From an uncultured Dysosmobacter sp. (lineage in GTDB: Bacteria > Bacillota > Clostridia > Oscillospirales > Oscillospiraceae), in NCBI GenBank assembly GCA_934565855.1, contig CAKTIO010000002.1, forward strand, positions 1 through 64,000: a DNA stretch of 64,000 nt. Reading direction: 5' to 3'. The position numbers and the translations under genes are program-made. Positions 25,997 to 34,531 of the stretch are shown here, piece after piece. Positions within the stretch are counted from its first letter, which is position 1. The number at the start of each line of letters is the position of its first letter. The notes under the pieces were generated by a model. That model saw only the letters and a list, made by a program, of their open reading frames with translations, was not told the DNA's origin and searched no databases.

Positions 25997-27862
25997 TTAT
26001 TCAATGGTTTGCTTTTCGGCGGCGATGCGTGCGCTCTTGCCGGAGAATGCAAGCCCGTATTTAATAATTGACTTGATTCCCAATGCCTGCATCTCGGCGC
26101 TGTAGGAACGGTCATTAATTTGCTGAAGTGCAGTTTGGGCAAGCGCTTGGAGTTGATCTTCAGAGCAGTCCTTTTCTGCTTTTATCTCAATTAAGAAACC
26201 GGGAAAATGCTTTGTTAATGGGAGCATCTGAACATCATATCGCCCGTTTCCGGATTCACGGTTGGATGTGATGCGGAAACTGTTGATCATCATAGCGCAC
26301 AGACCTACGATCATGCCATGATAGTACGACTCATTTGCGGCATCGTAGAAGCTGATCGTCTGCATCAGATATTTTTCTAAGCCTCTTTGTAAGGCATCCA
26401 CGTCCATTTTATAAAGAGCCTCTTGAATTTCGACTGCAAGACTGCGCGGAATCACATGCTCAAGCTGAGAGAGGATTTCCTTACTATAGACGAAAGAAAT
26501 CTCTTTGTTGGGCAGAGCCACTTCACACATATAATCCTCGCCGTAAGACTGGTCGCAGCTCACAGCTTTCAAATAACCTGCCACCAGCAGGAAGCTGTAA
26601 ACAGAGGAGGGATCATTCTGAATCTGCGGATAAATGACGCCGGTATCGATGTGCGTAACGAAGGATTCGCCCTTCATCAACAGCTCCAGACGCTCCATAA
26701 TATCCGGCGTTGCAGAAGCCAGCACCTCGCGGATGATGTCATTGCTTCCGGTAGACTGCCAAAACGCTTTGGGACGGCAGTTATTATTGAAGTATCCAAT
26801 GACAGACCAGGGATTAAAAATCTCGGTATTGCCGAAAAGGTAACCATCATACCAATCGCAAAGCTCCTGATATTTATCAGAAGCATGATAGTAGTCCGCC
26901 ATCTCGTGTACTTCACTTGAAGTGAAGCCAAAATATTCACTGTAGCGCTCGTCTAAAATCGAGTTGATCTTCAGGTTGTTCAGGCCGCTGAAGATACTTT
27001 CCTTGGCAACACGCAGGATGCCGGTCAAGAAACCGTAGCTCAGATGCGGATTGTCTTTCAGACCGCCGGAGAACAGGTTCCGCATGAATCCGATGATCGT
27101 GTTGTAGAAGCCGCTCACATGACCCTGCTGAATGGGAGTATCATATTCGTCAATGATGACGATAGGTGCAACATCGTGGTGCTTATGGAGAAGCAGCGTC
27201 AATGTCCGCAGGGACATTTGATATTCCACTTCGTCAGCAGCTTCCGTTGCAAGAAGGGAGTATTCCTCTTTTTCATAATCACTAAGTGCAGAGCTGGATG
27301 CCAACTCGTCGTGGCGGCGGAATTCCTGCGCGATCAGCTTTTGGAGTGTCTGATAGGTTTCTTCCCAAGAGGTGTATTTAACATCCTTAAAGGACAGGAA
27401 AATCACAGGATACTTTCTATGGTGGGCAAGATAGGATTCTCCGCAGGACCAGATTTTCTTATCTCTGAAGTAAACGGAAGTGTCCTCGGTCGTCTTTTCG
27501 AAGAAAGTGCGGAGCATATCCATGTTCAGTGTTTTGCCAAAGCGTCTGGGGCGGGTAAATAGGGATACTTTGGGGCGCTCGTCCAGAAACTCTTTGATCA
27601 TTAAAGTCTTGTCTACATAGTAGTAGTTTTTGCAGGCGTCCCGGTAATCAGATACGCCAATGGGCAACGGCTTGCGCGCAGATGATACCGCAAGCTTCAC
27701 CACGCTCCGGTGACCACGCTTATCCATCGGCTTTTGAGTGCTGTCCGGGATAAACCACTGCCTGCCCTCCTTATATGCGCCGGAAATGCGTCCGGCTTTG
27801 CAAAGCGCATTGACCCGCCGTTCGGTAATTCCCCAAGCAGCAGCCGCTTCTTTGATCGTCAT
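25997..27862 (-). CDS. AAA-ATPase-like / PD-(D/E)XK nuclease-like protein with N-terminal HTH
   Basis: A 621-residue protein. The start at 27862 is chosen because GGAGGTG lies before it; the frame is open far upstream but unlikely to be translated. Residues 1-50 (MTIKEAAAAWGITERRVNAL) form an excisionase- or MerR-like helix-turn-helix. The AAA-ATPase-like domain has the P-loop-like FTRPRRFGKTLNMDML and Walker B VIIDEYDTPI. The C-terminus has a PD-(D/E)XK-like pattern (GRYDVQML ... FLIEIKAEKD). This family is large and common in gut bacteria and its function is unproven. Fusion to a DNA-binding helix-turn-helix is less usual. Confidence 0.82.
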   Translation of the reverse strand: MTIKEAAAAWGITERRVNALCKAGRISGAYKEGRQWFIPDSTQKPMDKRGHRSVVKLAVSSARKPLPIGVSDYRDACKNYYYVDKTLMIKEFLDERPKVSLFTRPRRFGKTLNMDMLRTFFEKTTEDTSVYFRDKKIWSCGESYLAHHRKYPVIFLSFKDVKYTSWEETYQTLQKLIAQEFRRHDELASSSALSDYEKEEYSLLATEAADEVEYQMSLRTLTLLLHKHHDVAPIVIIDEYDTPIQQGHVSGFYNTIIGFMRNLFSGGLKDNPHLSYGFLTGILRVAKESIFSGLNNLKINSILDERYSEYFGFTSSEVHEMADYYHASDKYQELCDWYDGYLFGNTEIFNPWSVIGYFNNNCRPKAFWQSTGSNDIIREVLASATPDIMERLELLMKGESFVTHIDTGVIYPQIQNDPSSVYSFLLVAGYLKAVSCDQSYGEDYMCEVALPNKEISFVYSKEILSQLEHVIPRSLAVEIQEALYKMDVDALQRGLEKYLMQTISFYDAANESYYHGMIVGLCAMMINSFRITSNRESGNGRYDVQMLPLTKHFPGFLIEIKAEKDCSEDQLQALAQTALQQINDRSYSAEMQALGIKSIIKYGLAFSGKSARIAAEKQTIE

Positions 27863-27895
27863 ATTGGAACACCTCCATTGCAGTTCGTCAAGAAT

Positions 27896-27924
27896 ATTAT
27901 AACCACACTTCCGAATAAAATCAA
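27896..27924 (-). promoter_or_regulatory. Promoter of the AAA/nuclease-like gene
   Basis: On the minus strand a -35 TTGATT (27919-27924) and a -10 TATAAT (27896-27901) are 17 bases apart. Two direct copies of TTCCGAATAA flank the -35 box (about 27909-27918 and 27942-27951 on the plus strand), a likely operator. Confidence 0.75.
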
Positions 27925-28049
27925 CTATATTATTCCGAATAATACCGGCATTATTTGGAACAGTTGTTTTCCTGCAAATATACCGTTTTTTCCGGTAGCT
28001 ATTTTCTGCTTTCTGTGATATTGTTCGCTTACCAAAAGGAGGCGATGAT

Positions 28050-28764
28050 ATGCAGAAAGAAAAAAATCTGACGGTAGGGCAATGGTGCGGCCAGTGGTTA
28101 ACCGCCAACCGGCACAAATGGAATGGTAACACTGAGGGCGGGTACCGCAATCTGATTTACGGTCACATCCTCCCCAACATCGGAAGTGTGGCGCTCTCCG
28201 ACCTGACGGAGCAGGCGGTCAAGGATTTCTACGATAGCCTGCGAAGCCAAGGACTCAGCGCCAGAAGCATCTGGTGCGTCCACCTGCTTCTTCGGCGGTG
28301 CATGGACGAAGACGGCACAGGAACAGCTCATTCCATACAACCCGGTGCGGTTCTGCCAGGAACCAAAGGCAGAGGAATACAAAGCAGCCCCTCTGCGATT
28401 GGGGCAACTCCAGCGTTACCTGAACGCAGCGGAACAGCTCGGCGTGCTCCCGATTATCTACACAGGACTATCAAGCGGCCTGCGGCAATGTGAACTGATC
28501 ACCTTGTCGTGGGCCGATTTTCATGCCCGCTGCAGGTACATCCTCAAAGGTCAGCGCCTGCTGCCCCTCAACGCCAGAGCAGAACACCTTCTGCAGCAGA
28601 TACCGGAAACCGACTCGCCCTATGTGTTCCTTAATCCCAAAACCGGATCGCCGTATAAGCTATACGAGTTCTACTATCTGCACAAGAAGATATTGAGACG
28701 GGCACGGCTCCCATGGGTGGCCTTTCGGGATCTGCAGCGCCAGTGCATGGAGGTGGGAATATGA
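28050..28764 (+). pseudogene. Broken tyrosine recombinase
   Basis: The N-terminal part (MQKEKNLTVGQWCGQWLTAN, core-binding domain) is in one frame to about 28305; the catalytic part continues in the next frame (QEQLIPYNPVRFCQEPKAEE, then SGLRQCELITLSW with the first catalytic Arg). It ends at 28764 with FRDLQRQCMEVGI, where the HxLRH box should be; the last His-Tyr segment is missing. So it carries both a frameshift and a 3' truncation. Its last codons provide GGAGGTG, the ribosome site of the next gene, with an ATGA overlap. Confidence 0.8.
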
Positions 28765-30755
28765 CACTTCGGGAATACGTCATCTTCTGGCAGGGAACCT
28801 ATGACAAGAATCAGAGCAGGCCGACTACCTATGCGGCACACAACTATGTATTTAAGAACCATATCCTCCCCGGCTTGGGAGATATAGCACTCTCTGAACT
28901 GACATCGGGAATGATTGGTGATTTTCTGGAGGAACGGCGCCGCTTCGGTAATCATCGACCCGGCAGCTCTGGCCTGGGCGAAGAAACCATGCGGCACATC
29001 CACCGCCTGCTTCAGCAATGCCTGGACCAAGCCATGCAGGATGGTCTGATTGGCGATAACCCCGCCAGAGCGTTTCACTATGCTGGATACATCGCACTGC
29101 GCCCGAGGGCGGAGCGACTCGGTGAACACGGTCTCTTTGGTGACGATGACAACGTGAACCTGAATAAGGTCATGGATGAACTGGATCACTACACCGGAAA
29201 CGTGTGGACGCACATCATCTCCCTCCACCGTGAGGATGCGGAGCGGCTGGGATACAACCACGCGGAAGCATGGCGCACATTGTTGCGGACGTACCGTAAT
29301 GACATCGCCGCGGCGATGAAGATACCGCCGGAGGATTTCCGTTGGTACGCTGCCTTCCACAACGAGGGTAATCATCCCCATGTTCACATGATGGCGTGGT
29401 CGGTGAAACCCAATCAGGCGTATCTGTCCAAGGACGGTATCCGGCAGATCAAGTCCACGCTGACCAATCAGATATTCCGTCAGGAACTGCTCCATGTCTA
29501 CGAGCAAAAAAGCAAGTCCCGTGATGAACTGGTAGCGGAAGCACGGAAAGCCATGCTGGAGTTGGCGAAGGCCATGCAGGAGATGACCTGTGACCATCCG
29601 GAGGCGGAGCAGATGATCTGGGATCTGTCGCGGCAACTCGGTCAGGTCAGCGGTAAGAAAACCTATGGCTATCTGCCAAAGCAGATGAAAAAGCTGGTGG
29701 ATGAGATCGTCGATCAGATGGTGCGCCTGCCCACTGTGGATGCGTGTTACCAGACGTGGTGGGAACTGCAGTGTCAGGTGGAGGATTACTACTCCGAGGA
29801 GAAGAAACGAATCCGCCCGCCGCTGTCTCAGCAAAAGGAATTTCGCCAGATCAAGAACGCGGTGATCAAAGAAGCAGAGCATATCCGCATGAACAAAATC
29901 TCCTTCGAGGACACGGAGATGCAGGACGATGGAGAGCAGATTAGCACCTATGACATGAGCTATGAATGTCAAGAACTGCAAAGCGTGGCGAACGATGATA
30001 GTTTCCCTCTGGAGGAACGGGACGAAGCGGCGGAGCAGCTGGAACAGCTTGCGAATGCAGGGGACGCCCACGCGCAGTACATCATCGGCACGGAGTACCG
30101 TGACGGTGGGCTTCTGATACCGGACACAGTGAAAGCGCGAAAGCTGTTGGAACGTGCTGCTGCGCAGGACTTGGATGCGGCGCAGTACGCCCTCGGCAAG
30201 TTGTATCTCTCCGACGATGCTGACGTTCACGATCCCGCCAAGGGCATCTATTGGCTGAAACGTTCTGCCGATAACGGCAATACCTACGCCGCCTATCGAC
30301 TGGGTAAAGAATATCTCAGCGGTGAAAACGCGGCAAAGAATGCTTCGACTGCGGCGGAATATCTGCTGCAGGCCGCAAACAACGAAAACGCCTATGCGCA
30401 GTATCTGCTGGGAAAGCTATACCTCATGGGAGAAGGTGTTCCGAAAGATACGGATGCCGCTTACAAGTGGTTCACAAAGGCGTATTACGGTGGACATACC
30501 TACGCGGGAATGTTCATGGATCGTATAGAACGCGGCGAGCAGCGCCCTCCCTCGGTAATGCTGGCGGCCACACGGCTGCTCTACCATATGGGTAATATCT
30601 TCCGTGACAACGCACCTGTCCCTGCTGCCATTGGCATTCAGATCGACCGTAAGCGGCTGCAAGAGCTCCAACGCAAACGCATCGCCCTCGGACACAAGCC
30701 GGACGACCATGAGTTAGAACAGCAACAGGGGTATTCGATGCAGATGCACATGTAA
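28761..30755 (+). CDS. Chimera: integrase core-binding domain + MobP3-type relaxase + Sel1 repeats
   Basis: A 664-residue protein with a ribosome site GGAGGTG. Residues 1 to about 105 (MTLREYVIFWQGTYDKNQSR, FKNHILPGLGDIALSELTSG, NPARAFHY) match the core-binding domain of tyrosine recombinases. From about residue 108 (YIALRPRAERLGEHGLFGD) it matches MobP3-family relaxases without their first 100 or so residues, which would hold the catalytic Tyr. The HUH-type motif is kept in FHNEGNHPHVHMMAWS. From about residue 440 on, Sel1-like repeats appear (GDAHAQYIIGTEYRDGG, DLDAAQYALGKLYLS, NTYAAYRLGKEYLSG, NAYAQYLLGKLYLMGEG). It appears to be an in-frame gene fusion. Nicking activity is doubtful without the Tyr region; a DNA-binding or regulatory role is possible. 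Confidence 0.8.
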   Translation: MTLREYVIFWQGTYDKNQSRPTTYAAHNYVFKNHILPGLGDIALSELTSGMIGDFLEERRRFGNHRPGSSGLGEETMRHIHRLLQQCLDQAMQDGLIGDNPARAFHYAGYIALRPRAERLGEHGLFGDDDNVNLNKVMDELDHYTGNVWTHIISLHREDAERLGYNHAEAWRTLLRTYRNDIAAAMKIPPEDFRWYAAFHNEGNHPHVHMMAWSVKPNQAYLSKDGIRQIKSTLTNQIFRQELLHVYEQKSKSRDELVAEARKAMLELAKAMQEMTCDHPEAEQMIWDLSRQLGQVSGKKTYGYLPKQMKKLVDEIVDQMVRLPTVDACYQTWWELQCQVEDYYSEEKKRIRPPLSQQKEFRQIKNAVIKEAEHIRMNKISFEDTEMQDDGEQISTYDMSYECQELQSVANDDSFPLEERDEAAEQLEQLANAGDAHAQYIIGTEYRDGGLLIPDTVKARKLLERAAAQDLDAAQYALGKLYLSDDADVHDPAKGIYWLKRSADNGNTYAAYRLGKEYLSGENAAKNASTAAEYLLQAANNENAYAQYLLGKLYLMGEGVPKDTDAAYKWFTKAYYGGHTYAGMFMDRIERGEQRPPSVMLAATRLLYHMGNIFRDNAPVPAAIGIQIDRKRLQELQRKRIALGHKPDDHELEQQQGYSMQMHM

Positions 30756-30869
30756 AAGACTTTTGAGACGTATTTTTTGCGTTGCTATAATCAAAGAAAC
30801 ATTTTGGAAAACAGTAGCTTTGTGTTCGGAGTTGTGGTATGTATGTTGGCTACCAAAGGAGGTGCCGCA

Positions 30870-31172
30870 ATGTACGACTACATGAAGGCTTTGCAAGACC
30901 GCTTCGACCATCAGGAGCATAGCGAACTGGACGAGCAGGTCAAATGCGCCCAAGAGGAAGTGTGGCGTGACATGGATGCCACAGGGCGCAGAAAGTTGCT
31001 CCGGCTGATCGACATACAAAACTCACTGCTGGCGGAGTCCACGCTGATGAGCTTCACCGCTGGCTTCAAATTGGCGTGGGGCATGACAAAGGAACTGGAG
31101 GCAGGCGGGCTCTATTCCTTCGAACGGGAGGACGAGGAAAACGCCTGCCGCCTGACGGAACAGGAGGACTGA
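30870..31172 (+). CDS. DUF6809 family protein
   Basis: A 100-residue protein. The start at 30870 (MYDYMKALQDRFDHQE) follows AAAGGAGGTG and is preferred over the upstream frame to 30777. Its helices (RRKLLRLIDIQNSLLAESTL, FTAGFKLAWGMTKEL) match the DUF6809 family, small proteins of unknown function that are common in mobile DNA of Clostridia. It ends right before the next integrase start. Confidence 0.7.
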   Translation: MYDYMKALQDRFDHQEHSELDEQVKCAQEEVWRDMDATGRRKLLRLIDIQNSLLAESTLMSFTAGFKLAWGMTKELEAGGLYSFEREDEENACRLTEQED

Positions 31173-32375
31173 ATGGCAAAACGAAGACCGTCCGGTGACG
31201 GTATGGTGCGCAAACGGGAGGACGGACGCTGGGAAGGGCGCATTGTAGTTGGACACAAGAAAAACGGCGCGCCCATCTTCCAGCACGCTTATGCTCATAC
31301 ACAAAAAGAACTGACGGAAAAGCTCCATCAGAATATCGAACGCTATCAGGATGTGGAACTGACCGAGGACAGCCGGATGACCTTGGGCGAATGGCTCGAC
31401 CGCTGGTTGACGGACTATAAAGAGAGTACCGTTCGTCCCGGCACCTTTGCGGGTTACCGCAGCTGCATTGAAAACTACATTAAGCCGCAGCTCGGCAGCA
31501 AACAGGTGTCTCTGGTGACATCGCAGGATGTGCAGAAGCTCTATCGAAAGCTGAAAGAGAACGGACGGGTCAAGGAGCATCCACGGCTCGGCTATGCGCT
31601 GTCGGATACCACCATCAACCGCCTCCACGCCATCTTCCACCAAGCAATGGAGGATGCCCTCCACGCACATATCATCGCCAAGAATCCTACCGTGGGCGCA
31701 ACGGTGCCAAAGGTATCCCATGCACCGAAGCGTGTCCTGACCGACAAGGAACTGGATACCTTCTTGGATGCCGTGCGGGAGGACAAGATATGGGGTGACT
31801 TCTTCTACGTGGAGCTGACCACGGGCCTGCGGCGGGGCGAGATCTGCGGACTCATGTGGCAGGACTTTGATGCACGGTCCGGTGTCCTGCAAGTACGCCG
31901 GACCCTTCACAGCCGAAAGCTGGGCGTTGACATGCTGGGCAAGACTAAGACCCGCAGCGGCGAACGCACCATCGTCCTGCCCCACAGCACAGCGGATATC
32001 CTACGTCGGCGGAAAGAGAAGTCGATCACGCAATGGATATTCCCGGACCCTGTTCGACCGGAGCTGCCGCTGTCCCCGGACTGCGCCTACACGCACATGA
32101 AAGCGATTTTACACAAGGCGGGACTGCCGGACATCCGCTTCCATGATCTGCGGCATACCTTCGCCACACACGCCATCGCCAGCGGAGTGGACGCCAAAAC
32201 CCTGTCGGGGATTCTGGGACATACCAATGCCAGCTTCACGCTGGATACCTATACCCATGTCACACCGGATATGCAAAAAGCCGCCAGCGGCATCGTCGGC
32301 GGCTTCATGGAGGACTTGCTGGGAAAGGGGCTGAGACCTTGGCAAAGCGACGGAAAAGCGGCACCGGCACGGTAA
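31173..32375 (+). CDS. Tyrosine recombinase / integrase (Tn916-Int-like layout)
   Basis: A 400-residue recombinase. An N-terminal AP2-like arm-binding domain (MAKRRPSGDGMVRKREDGRW onward, 1-60) is followed by the core-binding domain (about 68-175) and the catalytic domain: Arg in TGLRRGEICGLMW, Lys in KTKTRSGERTI, the HDLRH box and Tyr in LDTYTHVTP. All residues expected for activity are present. The start ATG follows the DUF6809 stop immediately (TGAATG). Its 3' end overlaps the next integrase gene by 37 bases. Confidence 0.92.
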   Translation: MAKRRPSGDGMVRKREDGRWEGRIVVGHKKNGAPIFQHAYAHTQKELTEKLHQNIERYQDVELTEDSRMTLGEWLDRWLTDYKESTVRPGTFAGYRSCIENYIKPQLGSKQVSLVTSQDVQKLYRKLKENGRVKEHPRLGYALSDTTINRLHAIFHQAMEDALHAHIIAKNPTVGATVPKVSHAPKRVLTDKELDTFLDAVREDKIWGDFFYVELTTGLRRGEICGLMWQDFDARSGVLQVRRTLHSRKLGVDMLGKTKTRSGERTIVLPHSTADILRRRKEKSITQWIFPDPVRPELPLSPDCAYTHMKAILHKAGLPDIRFHDLRHTFATHAIASGVDAKTLSGILGHTNASFTLDTYTHVTPDMQKAASGIVGGFMEDLLGKGLRPWQSDGKAAPAR

Positions 32376-33916
32376 GACAGCGCGGTGACGGACGCTGGGA
32401 GGGGCGCATTGTCATCGGTTACGATGACAACGGCCTCCCCAAGACGAAGAATGTTCTCGCCAAAACAAAGCGGGAGTGTCAGGAGAAGCTGAAAACACTC
32501 ACCGAAAGCATGGTGGGACAGGATAATCGAAAGGTCAAACCGGATATGCTGTTCGGAGATTGGCTGTGCTACTGGTACGAAAACCACTGCAAGCCGACGC
32601 TCAGAGCCACCACACAAAGCAATTACGAAAATATCATTCACAATCATATCCTGCCGGAGATTGGGAAAATTCAGCTGAACAAATTATCGCAGAATGATTT
32701 GCAGCAATTCTATGGACGGTTGAAAAAGAATGGTCGCAAGCGTCTGACGGAGCAATATGGACCGGGAGTTTCCGACCGCATGGTGCGGATGTGTCACGCG
32801 GTCTGCCGCTCCGCTTTGCAGCGGGTCGTGCAGGATGACCTGCTCCGTACAAACCCGGCTATCGGCTGCAAGCTGCCGCCGAAAAAGGCGCGGGAGATGC
32901 AAATACTGGACCGGGAAGAATTGCAAAAATTTCTCATCCAGTCACAGGCAGACGGATACTATGAACTGTTTCTGCTGGATCTCTGCACCGGATTGCGGAG
33001 GGGTGAACTGATGGCGCTCCAATGGGATGACCTGAACTTTGAGACAGGTGTACTGACCGTCAACAAGCAGGCGTACACGGTAAACGGCGAATTGCAGATC
33101 ATCCCGCCAAAAACTAAGGCATCCGTCCGAAAACTGGTACTGCCGCCTGCGGTGCTGGCAGTGCTGCGGGAATACCGTAAAAAGGTGGATTCCCATTGGA
33201 TGTTCCCGTCACCGGTCAAGGAGAATCAACCAATTTCCCCCGGCGTGGCACGCAGGCGGCTTCAGACCATATTGGAACGGGCTGGCTGTAAGCATGTCCG
33301 CTTCCACGATTTGCGTCACACTTTCGCCACGCTGGCGTTGGAGAACGGTATGGATGTGAAGACCCTCTCTGCCATGCTGGGGCATGTGTCCGCAACGACT
33401 ACGCTGGACATCTATACCCACATTACCAACGATATGCAGCGCGCAGCCGCCGCCAGTATCGACCGAAGCATCGGCAAGGCAGAGCCACGGGAAGAAACAG
33501 AACCGGAGCAGAAAGGCATTGTGAACTTCCAGCCCTATGTGGGGAAGAAGAGAAAGCCGGGAACCGGATGCATCACGGAGATCAATGACCACCTGTTTGA
33601 GGGGCGCTATTCTCCCGTATGGCCGGACGGGACACAGCATTCCCGCAATGTCTACGCCCACACCCGTGAAGAATGCGAGAAGAAGCTGAAAGTGTTGATT
33701 ACAGAGATGAACGAGGAACGCAAAAATCTCAAGGAGCAGCTTGCGGGTATCACCCCGCCGACAAATCTGACGAAGAAGCAGCGCAAGCTATGGGACTATA
33801 TGCGCCTCCACCCGGAGGTCACGGAGTTCTCGACTCTCGCCAAACGAACCGGGCTGGCGAGGAATACTGTGAAGAAGCACTATGGGATGATGGCGGCGAT
33901 GCTTAGGAATAGATGA
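32339..33916 (+). CDS. Tyrosine recombinase with a second C-terminal arm-binding domain and HTH
   Basis: A 525-residue recombinase, about 125 longer than usual, with a TTG start inside the previous gene. Domains: AP2-like arm-binding (KSGTGTVRQRGDGRWEGRIV), core-binding, then catalytic with Arg in TGLRRGELMALQW, HDLRH and Tyr in LDIYTHITN. After about residue 385 a second arm-binding-like domain appears (RKPGTGCITEINDHLFEGRY ... VYAHTREECEKKLKVLI), clearly related to the first one. A C-terminal helix-turn-helix (LTKKQRKLWDYMRLHPEVTE, FSTLAKRTGLARNTVKKHYG) ends the protein. This may bind extra sites or regulate its own operon. Confidence 0.88.
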   Translation: MAKRRKSGTGTVRQRGDGRWEGRIVIGYDDNGLPKTKNVLAKTKRECQEKLKTLTESMVGQDNRKVKPDMLFGDWLCYWYENHCKPTLRATTQSNYENIIHNHILPEIGKIQLNKLSQNDLQQFYGRLKKNGRKRLTEQYGPGVSDRMVRMCHAVCRSALQRVVQDDLLRTNPAIGCKLPPKKAREMQILDREELQKFLIQSQADGYYELFLLDLCTGLRRGELMALQWDDLNFETGVLTVNKQAYTVNGELQIIPPKTKASVRKLVLPPAVLAVLREYRKKVDSHWMFPSPVKENQPISPGVARRRLQTILERAGCKHVRFHDLRHTFATLALENGMDVKTLSAMLGHVSATTTLDIYTHITNDMQRAAAASIDRSIGKAEPREETEPEQKGIVNFQPYVGKKRKPGTGCITEINDHLFEGRYSPVWPDGTQHSRNVYAHTREECEKKLKVLITEMNEERKNLKEQLAGITPPTNLTKKQRKLWDYMRLHPEVTEFSTLAKRTGLARNTVKKHYGMMAAMLRNR

Positions 33917-33976
33917 CTAGACAACTTTAAGAATCCCTGATGCGGTGTTGATGCCTAAGATACTGGAGCGGACTGC

Positions 33977-34474
33977 GTGGCTACCCGCATGGAGGGTGAC
34001 CTGGATGCGACGGAGCCGAAAACGAAGAACTCTGTCCGCAAGGTGGCGCTGTCTCAGCAGGCAGTAGGTTTGCTGATGCAGGAGCATGAACAGCACCCGG
34101 ACAATCTAATCCTGTTCCCGTCGCCCCGGACGGGCGGCTACTGGAGTCCGGACGCTGTGTCAAGGATTAACCGGAAGCTGCTGAAAAATGCGGGAGTCGA
34201 GGAGCATGTGCGCTTTCATGACCTCAGACACACCTCCGCCACGATGGCAATCTCCAGCGGCGTGGATGTGAAAACCCTGTCCAGTATGCTAGGCCACTTC
34301 AGCGCCGGGTTTACCCTGGACACCTACACGCATATCACTAACGATATGCAGCGAGGCGCGGCGGAGAAGATCGGCGGCTTTATGGAATCGGTCACGGCAG
34401 CAAACACTCCGGAACCCTCCGACTCGCCGGAGCAGAGCCTATGCAAGGTGATTCCGTTCGAGAAAGTGGGATAA
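33977..34474 (+). pseudogene. C-terminal fragment of a tyrosine recombinase
   Basis: Only the last part of a catalytic domain remains: KTKNSVRKVALSQQAVGLLM, the HDLRH box and Tyr in LDTYTHITN, ending with CKVIPFEKVG. The arm-binding, core-binding and first catalytic Arg regions are lacking. The sequence is closer to the two preceding genes than to the first module's integrases, so it may be a product of recombination between tandem copies. A GTG at 33977 opens the frame but expression is doubtful. Confidence 0.8.
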
Positions 34475-34531
34475 CTAAGAAGGAGGGGCTGAAAAAGCCT
34501 ATCCTTTTGATGATTGCTTAGAAAAAGTGCC

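Noticed and set aside
28674..30230. 518-codon open frame on the minus strand
   Set aside because: It is antisense to the chimera gene, which has clear domains and a ribosome site; the peptide is His/Leu/Gln-rich without a family signal.
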